NCBI GenBank assembly: GCA_041390125.1
Contig: JAWKQN010000028.1
Span: forward strand, 1-38,645
Source of the DNA: Gemmatimonadota bacterium
GTDB taxonomy: Bacteria > Gemmatimonadota > Gemmatimonadetes > Longimicrobiales > Gaopeijiaceae
Length of the DNA stretch: 38,645 bases
Reading direction: 5' to 3'
Part shown: positions 24,871 through 33,333 of the stretch, piece after piece
Layout of the letters: the number at the start of each line of letters is the position of its first letter
Numbering within the stretch: the first letter of the stretch is position 1
Position numbers and translations under genes: made by a program
The notes under the pieces: generated by a model
Databases searched by the model: none
Seen by the model: the letters and a program-made list of their open reading frames with translations, nothing else
Told to the model about the DNA's origin: nothing

Positions 24871-25329
24871 TCACACGCCGAACTGATCCAGGTGGTAGTC
24901 GAGGTGCTTGATGAAGACGCGGTTCCACTCCGCCGCGGTCAGGCGGCCGAACGTCGGGTTGTGCTTCCCCTCGAAATGGCTCGGTCCGAGCTCGTGCACC
25001 CGGGCGATGTTGCCGAGGAGCCGGTCCTTCTCCTTCTCGAAGTCGCGGGGGTCCGCGACCACCCAGGCCGGCACCGTGCGGGAGTTCTTGATGTAGGGCC
25101 GATCGCCGATCACGGCGCCGCGGATCAACCGGCTCACCACCCAACGCAGCACCGGGTTCATGGTCGGGTAGGTGTCGTTCAGCGCGCCTTCGAAGATCAG
25201 CGAGTTGTGCGCCAGCATCTGGCCCGCGTTCATCTTGCCCCAGCGCGGGCGCGTCTCCGCCTGCAGCGTGTCGATCCGGGCGATGAGCGCATCGCGCTCC
25301 TCGGCGTCGAAGACGTTGTGGACGGGCAT
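24871..25329 (-). CDS. DUF1569 (DinB-like) protein
   Basis: 152 aa from ATG 25329. It contains RWGKMNAGQMLAHNSLIFEG, RDFEKEKDRLLGNI and a C-terminal LTAAEWNRVFIKHLDYHLDQ. This matches DUF1569 proteins, four-helix bundles related to DinB/YfiT with a His-based metal site (here the candidate ligands are the His of MLAHN and the His pair in IKHLDYHLDQFG). Function in the family is largely unknown; thiol-transferase-like roles have been suggested for relatives. It is separated from the YCII gene by a strong hairpin, so it is probably transcribed on its own. Confidence 0.83.
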   Translation of the reverse strand: MPVHNVFDAEERDALIARIDTLQAETRPRWGKMNAGQMLAHNSLIFEGALNDTYPTMNPVLRWVVSRLIRGAVIGDRPYIKNSRTVPAWVVADPRDFEKEKDRLLGNIARVHELGPSHFEGKHNPTFGRLTAAEWNRVFIKHLDYHLDQFGV

Positions 25330-25421
25330 CGTCGGGGCTCCGCGGGTCCGGGGGACGTAGGCGCTACGCTGAGCCTGGCGAAGGGCGGCAGCGGCGGCAA
25401 CCCCGCGCACGGAGCCGCCAG

Positions 25422-25444
25422 GCCCGCCCCGGGGTGGGGCGGGC
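25422..25444 (-). terminator. Terminator hairpin after the sigma-YCII operon
   Basis: GCCCGCCCC and GGGGCGGGC form a perfect 9-bp stem around a 5-nt loop, 13 nt beyond the YCII stop on the minus strand. No T-run follows. It separates this operon from the DUF1569 gene. Confidence 0.6.
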
Positions 25445-25457
25445 GGCGCGACCGACG

Positions 25458-25817
25458 CTAGGCCCCGAACTCCTCCCCGTCGAGGGGCCGGATCTCGCAC
25501 TCGATCTCCCACTCGTCCCCGTGGACGTGCAGGAAGCGCTCGATCAGCTTCACGGCGTCTTCCATCGAGTCGGCTTCGAGGACGGCGTAGCCTCCGATGA
25601 CCTCCTTGGACTCGGTGAACGGGCCGTCCGTGGTGGAGAGCGAGCCCCTGGCCAGTCGCACGCGCTTGCCTTCCCGCGTGGGGCGCAGGCCGGCGGTCCG
25701 GACGAGCGAGCCCTCCTTCAGCCATTCGTCGATCAGCGTGCCCATGTCGGTCATGAGCCGCTCGCTGGGCTTCTGACCGGTGCTCTCGTCGACGCGGATC
25801 AGGGAGAGGAAGCGCAT
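25458..25817 (-). CDS. YCII-related (DGPF) protein
   Basis: 119 aa from ATG 25817. It has the DGPF family signature STTDGPFTESKEVIGGYAVL, an N-terminal MRFLSLIRVDE strand and a ferredoxin-like alpha/beta pattern. In many bacteria such proteins are encoded directly beside ECF42-type sigma factors, and here the sigma gene ends 76 nt upstream on the same strand. It has no known catalytic motif; a role as partner of the sigma factor is inferred from this conserved pairing. Confidence 0.9.
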   Translation of the reverse strand: MRFLSLIRVDESTGQKPSERLMTDMGTLIDEWLKEGSLVRTAGLRPTREGKRVRLARGSLSTTDGPFTESKEVIGGYAVLEADSMEDAVKLIERFLHVHGDEWEIECEIRPLDGEEFGA

Positions 25818-25893
25818 GGTCGAAACTCCGTTCGGATGTGGGATGGGATGCCCCTACGGACGCCCCGGTTCATGGATGCGACGGTCGGGCGGT

Positions 25894-27183
25894 CTACGGA
25901 TCGACATCGGGCGAGGGCCCCCCTGCTCCCGCTTTCGCCGCGCGCCGCTCCAGCAGCGCCCGCTCAGGCGCGTTCCGGCAGAGCGCAGCCGCCTGCTCGA
26001 ACTCGCGTGCCGCTTCCTGGCCACGCCCCAGGCGCTCCAGCAGGTCCCCCCGGACGGCCGGGAGAAGGTGGTAGTCCGCCAGCTCGGCTCCTTCCGCCAG
26101 CGCGTCCACCAGCGCCAGGCCGGCCGCCGGTCCGCGGGCCATGGCCACCGCCACGGCCCGGTTGAGCTCCACCACCGCGGACGGGGCCACCTGCGCGAGT
26201 GCCTCGTACAGCGAGACGATCCCCTCCCAGTCGGTCTCTTCCGGCGTGCGCGCCCGCGCGTGGAAGGCGGCGATGGCGGCCTGCAGCGTGTACGTGCCGA
26301 GCGGACGGCCCAACCGGAGCGCCCGGTCCAGCGCGCTCAGGCCGCGGCGGATGAGGAGGTGGTCCCACCGTGCGCGGTCCTGGTCCATGAGGAGGACGGG
26401 CTCGCCCCCGGGACCGCGGCGTGCCTTGAGGCGCGAGGCCTGGATCTCCATCAGGGCCACCAGACCGTGCACCTCGGGCTCGCCGGGAGCCAGCTCGGCC
26501 AGGATGCGGCCGAGGCGCAGCGCGTCCTCGCACAGCGCGGGACGGATCCAGTCCTCCCCCGCCGTGGCGGCGTAGCCCTCGTTGAAGATCAGGTAGACGA
26601 CCGCGAGGACGGACTCGAGCCGTTCCGGCAGCTCCTGAGGAGGCGGCAGCTCGAACGGGACCTCGGCGGCGCGCAGCGAGCGCTTGGCCCGCACGATGCG
26701 CTGCTGCACGGTGGGCACCGGCACCAGGAAGGCGCGCGCGATCTCCTCCGTGCCGAGGCCGCCCAGCATGCGCAACGTGAGCGTCACCCGCGCGTCGACG
26801 GTGAGCAGCGGATGGCACGTGATGAAGATGAGGCGCAGCAGATCGTCGCCGATGACGTCGTCGATCGACTCGTGCAGCTCCGCCTCGGGATCGGGCCGCG
26901 CTTCGTCGAGCCCACGCGCCAGGTCCGCGTGCCGCCGGTCGAGCATCGAGCCCCGGCGGTGGTGGTCCAGCGCGCGCCGCTTGGCGACTGCCATCAACCA
27001 CGCGCCCGGGTTCTTCGGCACTCCGGCGTCGGGCCACGACTCGAGCGCCGCCACCAGCGCATCCTGTGCCAGGTCCTCGGCGAGGCTCAGGTCGCCCACC
27101 TGGCGCATGACTCCGGCGATCAGGCGCGCGGACTCCATGCGCCAGACGGCGTCGATGGTCTCGCGGGTGGCGGCGTGCGTCAT
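25894..27183 (-). CDS. ECF42-type RNA polymerase sigma factor
   Basis: 429 aa from ATG 27183. The N-terminal sigma2 (about 8-85: DLSLAEDLAQDALVAALESW, then NPGAWLMAVAKRRALDHHRR) and sigma4 (about 120-180: TEEIARAFLVPVPTVQQRIV) domains are followed by a long C-terminal helical extension of about 240 residues. That extension contains FNEGYAA and TPR-like repeats up to about 420. This long TPR-like tail, needed for activity in studied ECF42 members, defines the group. No anti-sigma factor is near; the DGPF/YCII protein downstream is the usual neighbour. Target promoters cannot be deduced here. Confidence 0.92.
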   Translation of the reverse strand: MTHAATRETIDAVWRMESARLIAGVMRQVGDLSLAEDLAQDALVAALESWPDAGVPKNPGAWLMAVAKRRALDHHRRGSMLDRRHADLARGLDEARPDPEAELHESIDDVIGDDLLRLIFITCHPLLTVDARVTLTLRMLGGLGTEEIARAFLVPVPTVQQRIVRAKRSLRAAEVPFELPPPQELPERLESVLAVVYLIFNEGYAATAGEDWIRPALCEDALRLGRILAELAPGEPEVHGLVALMEIQASRLKARRGPGGEPVLLMDQDRARWDHLLIRRGLSALDRALRLGRPLGTYTLQAAIAAFHARARTPEETDWEGIVSLYEALAQVAPSAVVELNRAVAVAMARGPAAGLALVDALAEGAELADYHLLPAVRGDLLERLGRGQEAAREFEQAAALCRNAPERALLERRAAKAGAGGPSPDVDP

Positions 27184-27472
27184 GGGAGGAAGTCCCTGTC
27201 GGGTCCTGCGGCCCTGGGAGATCGGGGGATCCGTCCGAGGGCCGGGCGGCACTCCCGGAACATACCGGGCGGCCTCTGTGCGGTGAACGTCCGGAGGTCA
27301 CTCCCGCTTGCCCGGTCCACCTCCGGATCGCAATACTCCGTCAGGCATCGGCCCATGCCTCCGCCCTCCTTCGGAAAGCACTCCCGCGTGTCGGGCCATC
27401 CGGTTTCGTCGTCATCCGCTTGGAGTCGTGTCGCATGAGGAGGGGTTGTGACGCCTCCGAACGGAGATGACG

Positions 27473-28195
27473 ATGCGCCTGTCCCAGCCGATCCATCGCC
27501 TGAAGCGTCGAGCCCGCCTCCTTTCCCGGAGCGACGCCCTTCCCCTGCACGTCGCCCTCGACCGGATCGCGCGCGAGGAGGGATTCCCCTCCTGGAGCCT
27601 TCTGGCCGCCCGTCACGCAGAGTGGCGCGCTGGAAGCCGACTTCTCTCGCGGCTGGACCCCGGTGATCTGCTCCTGATCGCCGGCCGGCCGGGCCAGGGC
27701 AAGACCCGGTTGGGGATCCGCCTGGCCGTGGACGCCGTCCGCGCCGGCCGGCACGCCGTCATCTTCACGCTGGAGTACCACCGGGACCAGGTCCTGGACT
27801 GCATCCGGTCCATGGGAGAGGATCCCCGCCGGCTCGGTGATCGCTTGAGCATCGACGACGCCGACGAGATCGACGCCGATCACATCGTGGCTCGATCGGA
27901 CACGGCCGCGCCGGGAACCCTGATCCTCATCGACTATCTGCAGCTCCTGGATCAACGGCGCGACAGCGCGAGTCTCTCCGATCAGGTGACCACGCTGCGC
28001 ACCCTGGCCCGCCAGCGGGACCTGATCCTGGTGTTCCTGTCCCAGGTGCACCGCAGCTTTGCGGCATCCGGTCGCTCCATGCCCCGGCTGTCGGACCTCA
28101 AGCTCCCCAATCCCGTGGACCTCGGCGCGTTCACCCGGAGCTGCTTCGTGCATCAGGGCCGCATGACGTTCGGGACCGTGCGTCACCGCGCCTAG
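27473..28195 (+). CDS. Stand-alone DnaB-like RecA-fold ATPase
   Basis: 240 aa from ATG 27473, chosen over ATG 27467 because the CGGAG at 27462-27466 is then 6 nt away. The N-terminal about 50 residues are basic (HRLKRRARLLSRSDALPLHV) and end in EEGFPSWSLL, a short module seen in other small proteins. The C-terminal part resembles the DnaB helicase ATPase core: Walker A GRPGQGKT (about 71-78), IFTLEY, Walker B LILIDYLQLLD (about 148-158) and VFLSQVHRS. There is no DnaG-binding N-terminal domain and the protein is half the length of DnaB, so it is not the replicative helicase. Role unknown; KaiC/RadA-like regulatory ATPases are an alternative. Confidence 0.8.
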   Translation: MRLSQPIHRLKRRARLLSRSDALPLHVALDRIAREEGFPSWSLLAARHAEWRAGSRLLSRLDPGDLLLIAGRPGQGKTRLGIRLAVDAVRAGRHAVIFTLEYHRDQVLDCIRSMGEDPRRLGDRLSIDDADEIDADHIVARSDTAAPGTLILIDYLQLLDQRRDSASLSDQVTTLRTLARQRDLILVFLSQVHRSFAASGRSMPRLSDLKLPNPVDLGAFTRSCFVHQGRMTFGTVRHRA

Positions 28196-28232
28196 GCTCG
28201 GACTCGCGCTCGACCCTTCCGTAGACGCGTCG

Positions 28233-28258
28233 TCCGCCGGATCGGACCGGCCGGCGGA
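28233..28258 (+). terminator. Hairpin downstream of the DnaB-like ATPase gene
   Basis: TCCGCCGG and CCGGCGGA form an 8-bp perfect stem around a 10-nt loop, 38 nt after the ATPase stop. It is followed by more GC-rich sequence rather than Ts, so termination is likely but not proven. Confidence 0.45.
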
Positions 28259-28373
28259 AGGCGGCGCTCCGGGTCGGAGGCACCCTGGCGTGGGGGCGGT
28301 GCCCGCCCGATGGTAGGATGTCGGACGCGGCCCGAACCCTCTCGCGCGCCGACCCGACCTGGAGGAGCGACCT

Positions 28374-29354
28374 TTGGACCAACCCATCCCGGCCGGAGCG
28401 CGCCGGCCCCCGACCCGGCCCCGTCGCGGGTCCCACACGGGAGGCCGGCGCCGCAGCGCCGGCCTCGGCCTCGCGCTTCTCGGGTCGGCCCCCTTCGCCG
28501 TTTGCGACGCGGCTGCTCAGTCGCCACGGAGCAGCGCCGACATCATCGCCTCCGCCCCCGACGGGGACTGGCGCACGCTCGACGCCGACAACACGCTCTA
28601 CCTGGACCTGCCGGGCGGACGCGTGATCCTGGAGTTGGCACCCTGGGCGGCCTCCCGCCACGTGGGCAACATCAAGGCGCTCGTTCGTGGAGGGTACTTC
28701 GACGGCGGTGCGGTCCGACGCTCCCAGGACAACTATGTGGCGCAGTGGGGTCTGCGGCCGTTGGCCGAAGGGGAGACCCTGCCCTCCAGCATCGCCTCGG
28801 CGATCCCTCCCGAATTCGATGCGTCCGCCGACGGGCTCTCCTTCACACCGCTCCCGGACGCCGACGTGTACGCGCCGCAAACCGGATTCGTCGGCGGATT
28901 CCCCACCGGGCGCGACCCGGACAGCGACAGGGTCTGGATCGCGCACTGCTACGGAACCGTCGGCGTGGCCAGGACCAACGATCCCAACTCGGGCAGTGGT
29001 CGGGAGCTCTACGCCGTGACCGGACACGCGCCACGCCATCTCGACCGCAACCTGAGCATGGTGGGGCGCGTCGTGGCGGGAATGGAGCACCTCTCCACGC
29101 TGCCGCGCGGCACACAGGCGCTCGGCCGCTACGCGTCGCCGGAGGAATGGGCGGCCATCGACCGGGCCCGGATCGCCGCAGACCTTCCCCCGGGCGAGCG
29201 CGTCCCGCTCCAGGTGATGCGTACGGACTCGCCTTCGTTCCGGGCCCTGATCCTGGCGGCGCGCACCCGTTCCGAGGCGTTCTTCGTCTACTCACCGGAG
29301 CGCGTCGACGTCTGCAACGTGGGCGTTCCTGTTCGCGAGCCACCCCCGTCCTGA
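28374..29354 (+). CDS. Secreted cyclophilin-type peptidyl-prolyl isomerase
   Basis: 326 aa, starting at TTG 28374 because GGAGGAG at 28361-28367 is well placed and no ATG or GTG fits. A long basic N-terminus (1-27) leads to a hydrophobic stretch and a cut near CDAAAQ (about 44-49), suggesting export. The cyclophilin domain includes GGRVILELAPWAASRHVGNI, YFDGGAVRRSQDNYVAQWG (catalytic Arg region), VGVARTNDPNSGSGRELYAV and MVGRVVAGMEHL. It would speed proline isomerisation during folding in the periplasm. The insertion between the Arg region and the second block is longer than in a minimal cyclophilin. Confidence 0.85.
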   Translation: MDQPIPAGARRPPTRPRRGSHTGGRRRSAGLGLALLGSAPFAVCDAAAQSPRSSADIIASAPDGDWRTLDADNTLYLDLPGGRVILELAPWAASRHVGNIKALVRGGYFDGGAVRRSQDNYVAQWGLRPLAEGETLPSSIASAIPPEFDASADGLSFTPLPDADVYAPQTGFVGGFPTGRDPDSDRVWIAHCYGTVGVARTNDPNSGSGRELYAVTGHAPRHLDRNLSMVGRVVAGMEHLSTLPRGTQALGRYASPEEWAAIDRARIAADLPPGERVPLQVMRTDSPSFRALILAARTRSEAFFVYSPERVDVCNVGVPVREPPPS

Positions 29355-29457
29355 CGAGGTTCGCCCGGTCCGGTGCGGCGATGCCCGCCGACCGGGTATG
29401 GCGTCACCATTCCGGTTCGTCCGCATGCGTCCATCCACTCCTCCCGAGGTCCCTCCC

Positions 29458-29850
29458 ATGCCCACTCCCCCTACCGGCACCGAGCGCATGCGACCGTTCC
29501 TGCCCGCCCGGGACTTCGACCGGTCCAAGCGGTTCTACGAGGCGCTGGGGTTCGAGAAGGTGCTCGACAGCGAGGTCGCAATCTTCAACGCCGGCTCGGG
29601 AGGCTTCATCCTGCAGCGGTACTACACGAAGGAATGGGCGGAGAACTTCATGATGCAGCTCATGGTGGACGACCTCGACGTCTGGTGGGCACACATCGAA
29701 GGTCTCGATCTGCCCGCGCGCTTCGGCGTGCAGGCGCCCAAGCCGCCGGCGCTGCAGCCGTGGGGCCTGCGCATCGCGTACGTCTACGACCCGTGTGGCG
29801 TGCTGTGGCATGTGGCGGAGCGGCGGCCAGGAGCGGTGCAGGACGCGTGA
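29458..29850 (+). CDS. VOC-family (glyoxalase/bleomycin-resistance-like) protein
   Basis: 130 aa from ATG 29458; an ATG 60 nt earlier is in frame but the extra residues are not typical. One VOC fold: MRPFLPARDFDRSKRFYEAL, GFEKVLDSEVAIFNAGSGGF, LMVDDLDVWWAHIEGLDL and IAYVYDPCGVLWHVAE. The last block is the usual C-terminal strand with a possible metal ligand. A minimal single-domain member, probably dimeric. It could be a small-molecule binding or detoxifying enzyme; substrate unknown. Confidence 0.85.
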   Translation: MPTPPTGTERMRPFLPARDFDRSKRFYEALGFEKVLDSEVAIFNAGSGGFILQRYYTKEWAENFMMQLMVDDLDVWWAHIEGLDLPARFGVQAPKPPALQPWGLRIAYVYDPCGVLWHVAERRPGAVQDA

Positions 29851-30010
29851 CCCCGGAGGCGTCGGGCCCACCCGCAGCGGTAGGCACGCCTGCGCGGCTG
29901 CCGCGCATGGGCTCCCTGTCCATGCATCAGGACACGAACTCGTCCACCGATCGTGACACGCTGACCGCCCCTCGTCGGGGAATGGGTGGATCGCGTCCCG
30001 GCACAGGGCC

Positions 30011-30019
30011 TGCTATGCT
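30011..30019 (+). promoter_or_regulatory. Possible extended -10 promoter
   Basis: TGCTATGCT matches an extended -10 (TGn-TATGCT) 40 nt before the TonB-C-like lipoprotein start. No good -35 is seen. GAGGAG, the ribosome site, lies at 30047-30052. Confidence 0.35.
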
Positions 30020-30058
30020 GTTCTCCAGGCTCGCCACGCCCTGACCGAGGAGACTCCG

Positions 30059-30445
30059 ATGCGCGTATCTCTGCTCGTCGCATGCGGGATGCTCGCCGCT
30101 ACTGCCTGCGCAACGTCCCCGGCCGAAGAGGTCCAGGCCCGCTCCGACGTCGATCGTGCATCGGCGCCGGTCTACCTGGGGTGCCCCGGCTACGTCGATC
30201 CCACAGCGCTGCAGGACTACCGACGGGTGACGTTGCAGTTCGTCGTCCGCGAGGATGGCTCGGTGGATCCGAGCAGCATTGTCGAGCGCCGGAGCTCGAA
30301 CACGCCCAGTGATCCGCTCCTCACCCAACGCGCGCGCGAAGTCGCCGAGTCCTGCCGGTACGAACCGGCGATCGCCGAAGGCGCCCCCGTCGTGGCTACC
30401 GTACAGAAGCGGTTCTACCTGGTCGCGCTCGGGGCCTCGGACTGA
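30059..30445 (+). CDS. Small lipoprotein with TonB-C-like domain
   Basis: 128 aa from ATG 30059. Lipoprotein signal with a lipobox ending at Cys17 (MLAATAC). The mature part has VTLQFVVREDGSVDPSSIVE and REVAESCRYEPAIAEGAPV, then a final strand VVATVQKRFYLV. This is the pattern of the energy-transducer TonB C-terminal fold (V.G.V......S.......A...W.F.PA...G.PV). There is no TM box or Pro-rich linker, so it is not a full TonB. It is probably an outer- or inner-membrane-anchored envelope protein of unknown partner. Confidence 0.8.
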   Translation: MRVSLLVACGMLAATACATSPAEEVQARSDVDRASAPVYLGCPGYVDPTALQDYRRVTLQFVVREDGSVDPSSIVERRSSNTPSDPLLTQRAREVAESCRYEPAIAEGAPVVATVQKRFYLVALGASD

Positions 30446-30534
30446 GAGCGCCCGCAGAGATCCGTGCAACCCGACCCGCCATGGGGACGCCCCTACCCCA
30501 GACTCATCGTCCACGCGTGAGCGAGATCGAGCCC

Positions 30535-31092
30535 ATGCCCCAGACTCCGACGCGGTACACGTGGACGTATGACGAGTACGCGCGCCTGCCCGATGACGGC
30601 AACCGATACGAGGTCATGGACGGCGAGGTGCTGGTGACTCCTTCGCCCTCGCCCATGCATCAGCACATCCTGGTCAAGCTGATCGTGGCGCTGAACGCCT
30701 ACGTGGACCGTCACCGCCTGGGGGTGATCCTCCCCGACGTCGACCTCCTGTTCGTGGAGGGGACGTTCCTCCGACCAGACCTGCTGTTCGTACCCGACGC
30801 GGGCCGGACGGGGATCACCAGCCGTGGTGTACACAGCACGCCGGAGCTGGTCGTGGAGATCCTCTCGCCCTCCTCGGGCTCCATCGACCGGGTGAAGAAG
30901 TCCCGCCGGTATCCGGACTTCGGAGTGCCCGAGTATTGGGTCGTGGATCCGGAGGAGCGGGCGGTATGGGTCTGGCGGTTCTCGCAGGGGTCGAACGACG
31001 CCGAGCGCGTGGAGGGGCGCCTTTCGTGGCGCCCGGCGGATGCACTGGAGCCGCTGGTTCTGGAGACCGAAGTGCTGTTCCGACCGATGTAG
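30535..31092 (+). CDS. Uma2-family nuclease-fold protein
   Basis: 185 aa from ATG 30535. Uma2/DUF820 signature: TYDEYARLPDDGNRYEVMDG, PDVDLLFVEGTFLRPDLLFV, STPELVVEILSPSSGSIDRV, KKSRRYPDFGVPEYWVVDPE. The residues Glu (YEVMDGE), Asp (RPDLLFV), Glu-x-Leu (VEIL) and Lys (KKSRRY) fit the PD-(D/E)xK nuclease core. The family is very abundant in cyanobacteria and soil bacteria, with unclear biological role. It lies at the left edge of a segment rich in toxin-antitoxin genes. Confidence 0.92.
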   Translation: MPQTPTRYTWTYDEYARLPDDGNRYEVMDGEVLVTPSPSPMHQHILVKLIVALNAYVDRHRLGVILPDVDLLFVEGTFLRPDLLFVPDAGRTGITSRGVHSTPELVVEILSPSSGSIDRVKKSRRYPDFGVPEYWVVDPEERAVWVWRFSQGSNDAERVEGRLSWRPADALEPLVLETEVLFRPM

Positions 31093-31148
31093 TCCGGCAG
31101 ACGCCCATGCATGCCCCAGCCGCTGTGCGATGCGGATCCGGAGCTGTC

Positions 31149-32342
31149 GTGCGGTCGCTCGTCCTGCCCTGCCTCTTCCTCATCGCCTGCTCGTCCGAGT
31201 CCGCGCGCACTCCCGCAACCGTCCGCGACAGCGCCGGGGTGGCGATCGTCGACCTGGGCCGCCTGGACTACGCCACGCTTCCCACGTGGGTGCTGGAGGG
31301 AGAGCCGGGAGTCCGCATCGGGGTCGTCGCCGGAGACCCCGTCCGCCAGTGGAGCCGCCTGGACGGTGCGGGCCGGCTGTCCGACGGAACGCTGCTGGGC
31401 CTGGACAAGACGTCGCGCCAGGTTCGCGCCTTCTCCGCCGAGGGGACGCACCTCTGGACGGCAGGGGGCGACGGCGAGGGGCCGGGCGAGTTCCGCTTCC
31501 CGTGGGCGCTGACCGTGCTTCCCGGCGACTCCATCCTGGTCTCCGATCCCGGGACCGGGCGCATCACCGTCTTCGGGCCCGGAGGCGCGTTCGTGCGCAC
31601 CAGCTCCCTGCTCGCGCTCGATGGACAACTGCTGACCTGGGGTCTGCTGGGACCCACCGAGGTCCTGTACGAGGTGCGCTCCTTCCGCCGCACCGAAGCG
31701 GATCCCCGCATCGTGGAGGACTTCTCGCGACTGGGCGGCGTCGACCTCGACGGCACCCGGACGCAGGAATTCGGCACGTTCCTGCTGGAGATCGAGTACC
31801 CTGAAGGCAACGACGCGGACGCCGCCAACTCGCCCGCGATCTTCGATGACGTCGCCCACTTCGCGCCCTGGGACGGAGCCGTCTGGTTCACCGCCAACGA
31901 GGCGTACCAGATCGAGCGCTACGGCGCCGGGCAGGTGCTCGAGCGCATCGTGCGCTGGAGCGGTCCCGACCGGACCGTGCGCCCGGAGGACGTGCAAAGC
32001 GTGAGCGACGTCTACCTCGAAGGCGCGAGCGACGAGCGCACCCGGCAGTACGTCCAGGACTATCTTCGCTACCACCCCGTCGCTCCCGCCTTCGCTCCGT
32101 TCTCGCGCATGCGGGTCGACCCCGGCGGGCGCATCTGGCTGCAGGACTATCTGCGGGACGATCTCCCGGATGCGGACGCGGCCTGGCTCATCCTCGGACC
32201 GGACGGCGCCGAGGTCGTGGGCCGGGTCCGACATCCCCGTCGCTTCACGCCGCTGGCGCTCGGTCCCGACTGGGTGCTGGGCGTGACCCGGGACGAGTTG
32301 GACGTGGAGTACCTGGACCTGTACGCGCTGCCGGTGCGGTAG
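31149..32342 (+). CDS. 6-bladed beta-propeller lipoprotein
   Basis: 397 aa from GTG 31149 (GGAG at 31140-31143), which gives a short lipoprotein signal with lipobox LIAC at Cys14; an ATG at 31107 is the alternative. The mature protein shows propeller-like repeats: GAGRLSDGTLLGLDKTSRQV, FSAEGTHLWTAGGDGEGPGE, FRFPWALTVLPGDSILVSDP and GRITVFGPGGAFVRT. A helical insertion around residues 300-320 (ERTRQYVQDYLRYHP) interrupts it. This 6-bladed (NHL-like) group is abundant in Gemmatimonadota and Bacteroidota and is placed at the cell surface. Function unknown. Confidence 0.82.
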   Translation: MRSLVLPCLFLIACSSESARTPATVRDSAGVAIVDLGRLDYATLPTWVLEGEPGVRIGVVAGDPVRQWSRLDGAGRLSDGTLLGLDKTSRQVRAFSAEGTHLWTAGGDGEGPGEFRFPWALTVLPGDSILVSDPGTGRITVFGPGGAFVRTSSLLALDGQLLTWGLLGPTEVLYEVRSFRRTEADPRIVEDFSRLGGVDLDGTRTQEFGTFLLEIEYPEGNDADAANSPAIFDDVAHFAPWDGAVWFTANEAYQIERYGAGQVLERIVRWSGPDRTVRPEDVQSVSDVYLEGASDERTRQYVQDYLRYHPVAPAFAPFSRMRVDPGGRIWLQDYLRDDLPDADAAWLILGPDGAEVVGRVRHPRRFTPLALGPDWVLGVTRDELDVEYLDLYALPVR

Positions 32343-32378
32343 CGGCGGCGTCCGCTCCAACCGCCGCCCGAGGGTTGC

Positions 32379-32840
32379 CTACCGGTACAGTCGGGCATCG
32401 ACGGCGAGCGCGATCGGTTCTCCCACCGCAATCGACCCGAAGTCGGCGTGCGCCGGGTTGAGCACGACGTTGAACTCCCCCGGGACCAGAACGCTCGGGA
32501 CCTTGAGGGCGGCCGACGTGGCCGCGCGCAGCCAGGCGTCGCCCACAGCCTGGCTCGCCGGGCCGGGAGGCTGCCGTGCCCAGGCCGGATCGAGATCCGT
32601 GGGATCGACGGACTCCAGGAAGCGGTCGCCGACCTCGGCCGGGATCAGCACATACGATCCGAGGAGTCCGGCGTCGCCGACTCCCGCCAGCACCTCCAGC
32701 AGCGCCAACGCCCGCGACTCCGATGCGTAGACGACGGCCGCTCCTGGACTGTTCCAACGCCCCCCGAAGCGCCGGGCACCCTCGCCGTCGAAGGCCGTGT
32801 CTGCATACCGCTCCTTCGTGATCCGCCAGAAGGTCGGCAC
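32379..32840 (-). CDS. RES-domain toxin
   Basis: 153 aa, GTG start at 32840 sharing one base with the antitoxin stop. RES signature: FWRITKERYADTAFDGEGAR, FGGRWNSPGAAVVYASES, LALLEVLAG and a C-terminal block FNVVLNPAHADFGSIAVGEP. The Arg (GGRW), Tyr (VVYAS), Glu (LLEVL) and Ser of the name-giving triad are present, so it looks intact. RES toxins deplete NAD+ (phosphorolysis or hydrolysis) and arrest growth. The antitoxin gene precedes it in the same operon. Confidence 0.92.
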   Translation of the reverse strand: MPTFWRITKERYADTAFDGEGARRFGGRWNSPGAAVVYASESRALALLEVLAGVGDAGLLGSYVLIPAEVGDRFLESVDPTDLDPAWARQPPGPASQAVGDAWLRAATSAALKVPSVLVPGEFNVVLNPAHADFGSIAVGEPIALAVDARLYR

Positions 32841-33319
32841 TACAGCGGGATCCCGTGCTCCAGCCGTCCGATCACGTGCTCGACCGCGCGCGCCCCGACC
32901 TCGGTGGTGGAGAAGCTCAACGGAGACTCGCCGCCGAACGCCGCGTGCGGCTTCATCAACCAGACCCGCGTCCGCTCGAGGTCGCCCTCGAACAGACGCA
33001 GCGTGAGCCCCACGATGCGAGCGAGCCTCAGCAGCCGATCCGACTCGTCGGGGTCGAGGCGGCCGGCGTCCCGGCGCCGACCGAGGGTGCGGGAGGGAAT
33101 CCGCACCAACTCGGCGAAGCGGGTGAGCGGAAGGTCCAGCACATCACGCAGGCGTTCGAGGGTCTCGAACGCCAGGCCCTGCTCGACGCGTGCGTGCAAC
33201 TCGGCCGGATCGAAGCTGCGCAAACCCAGGAGCGAGGCGTACTGGTGCTCGGCGGCGGGCTGCCGCTGGAGCTCGCGCCAGTACCGAGCCGCCCAGGTCG
33301 ATGCGGGTGAGGTGGCCAT
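32840..33319 (-). CDS. Xre/MbcA/ParS-type antitoxin
   Basis: 159 aa from ATG 33319. An N-terminal helical region (about 1-45) leads to a Xre-like helix-turn-helix (about 50-90: LERLRDVLDLPLTRFAELVR, then IPSRTLGRRRDAGRLDPDES). The C-terminal toxin-binding DUF2384 domain is WLMKPHAAFGGESPLSFSTT and GARAVEHVIGRLEHG. It neutralises the RES toxin encoded immediately downstream and should autoregulate through the inverted repeat 15 nt upstream of its start. Confidence 0.93.
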   Translation of the reverse strand: MATSPASTWAARYWRELQRQPAAEHQYASLLGLRSFDPAELHARVEQGLAFETLERLRDVLDLPLTRFAELVRIPSRTLGRRRDAGRLDPDESDRLLRLARIVGLTLRLFEGDLERTRVWLMKPHAAFGGESPLSFSTTEVGARAVEHVIGRLEHGIPL

Positions 33320-33333
33320 GAACCCTCTGTGGT

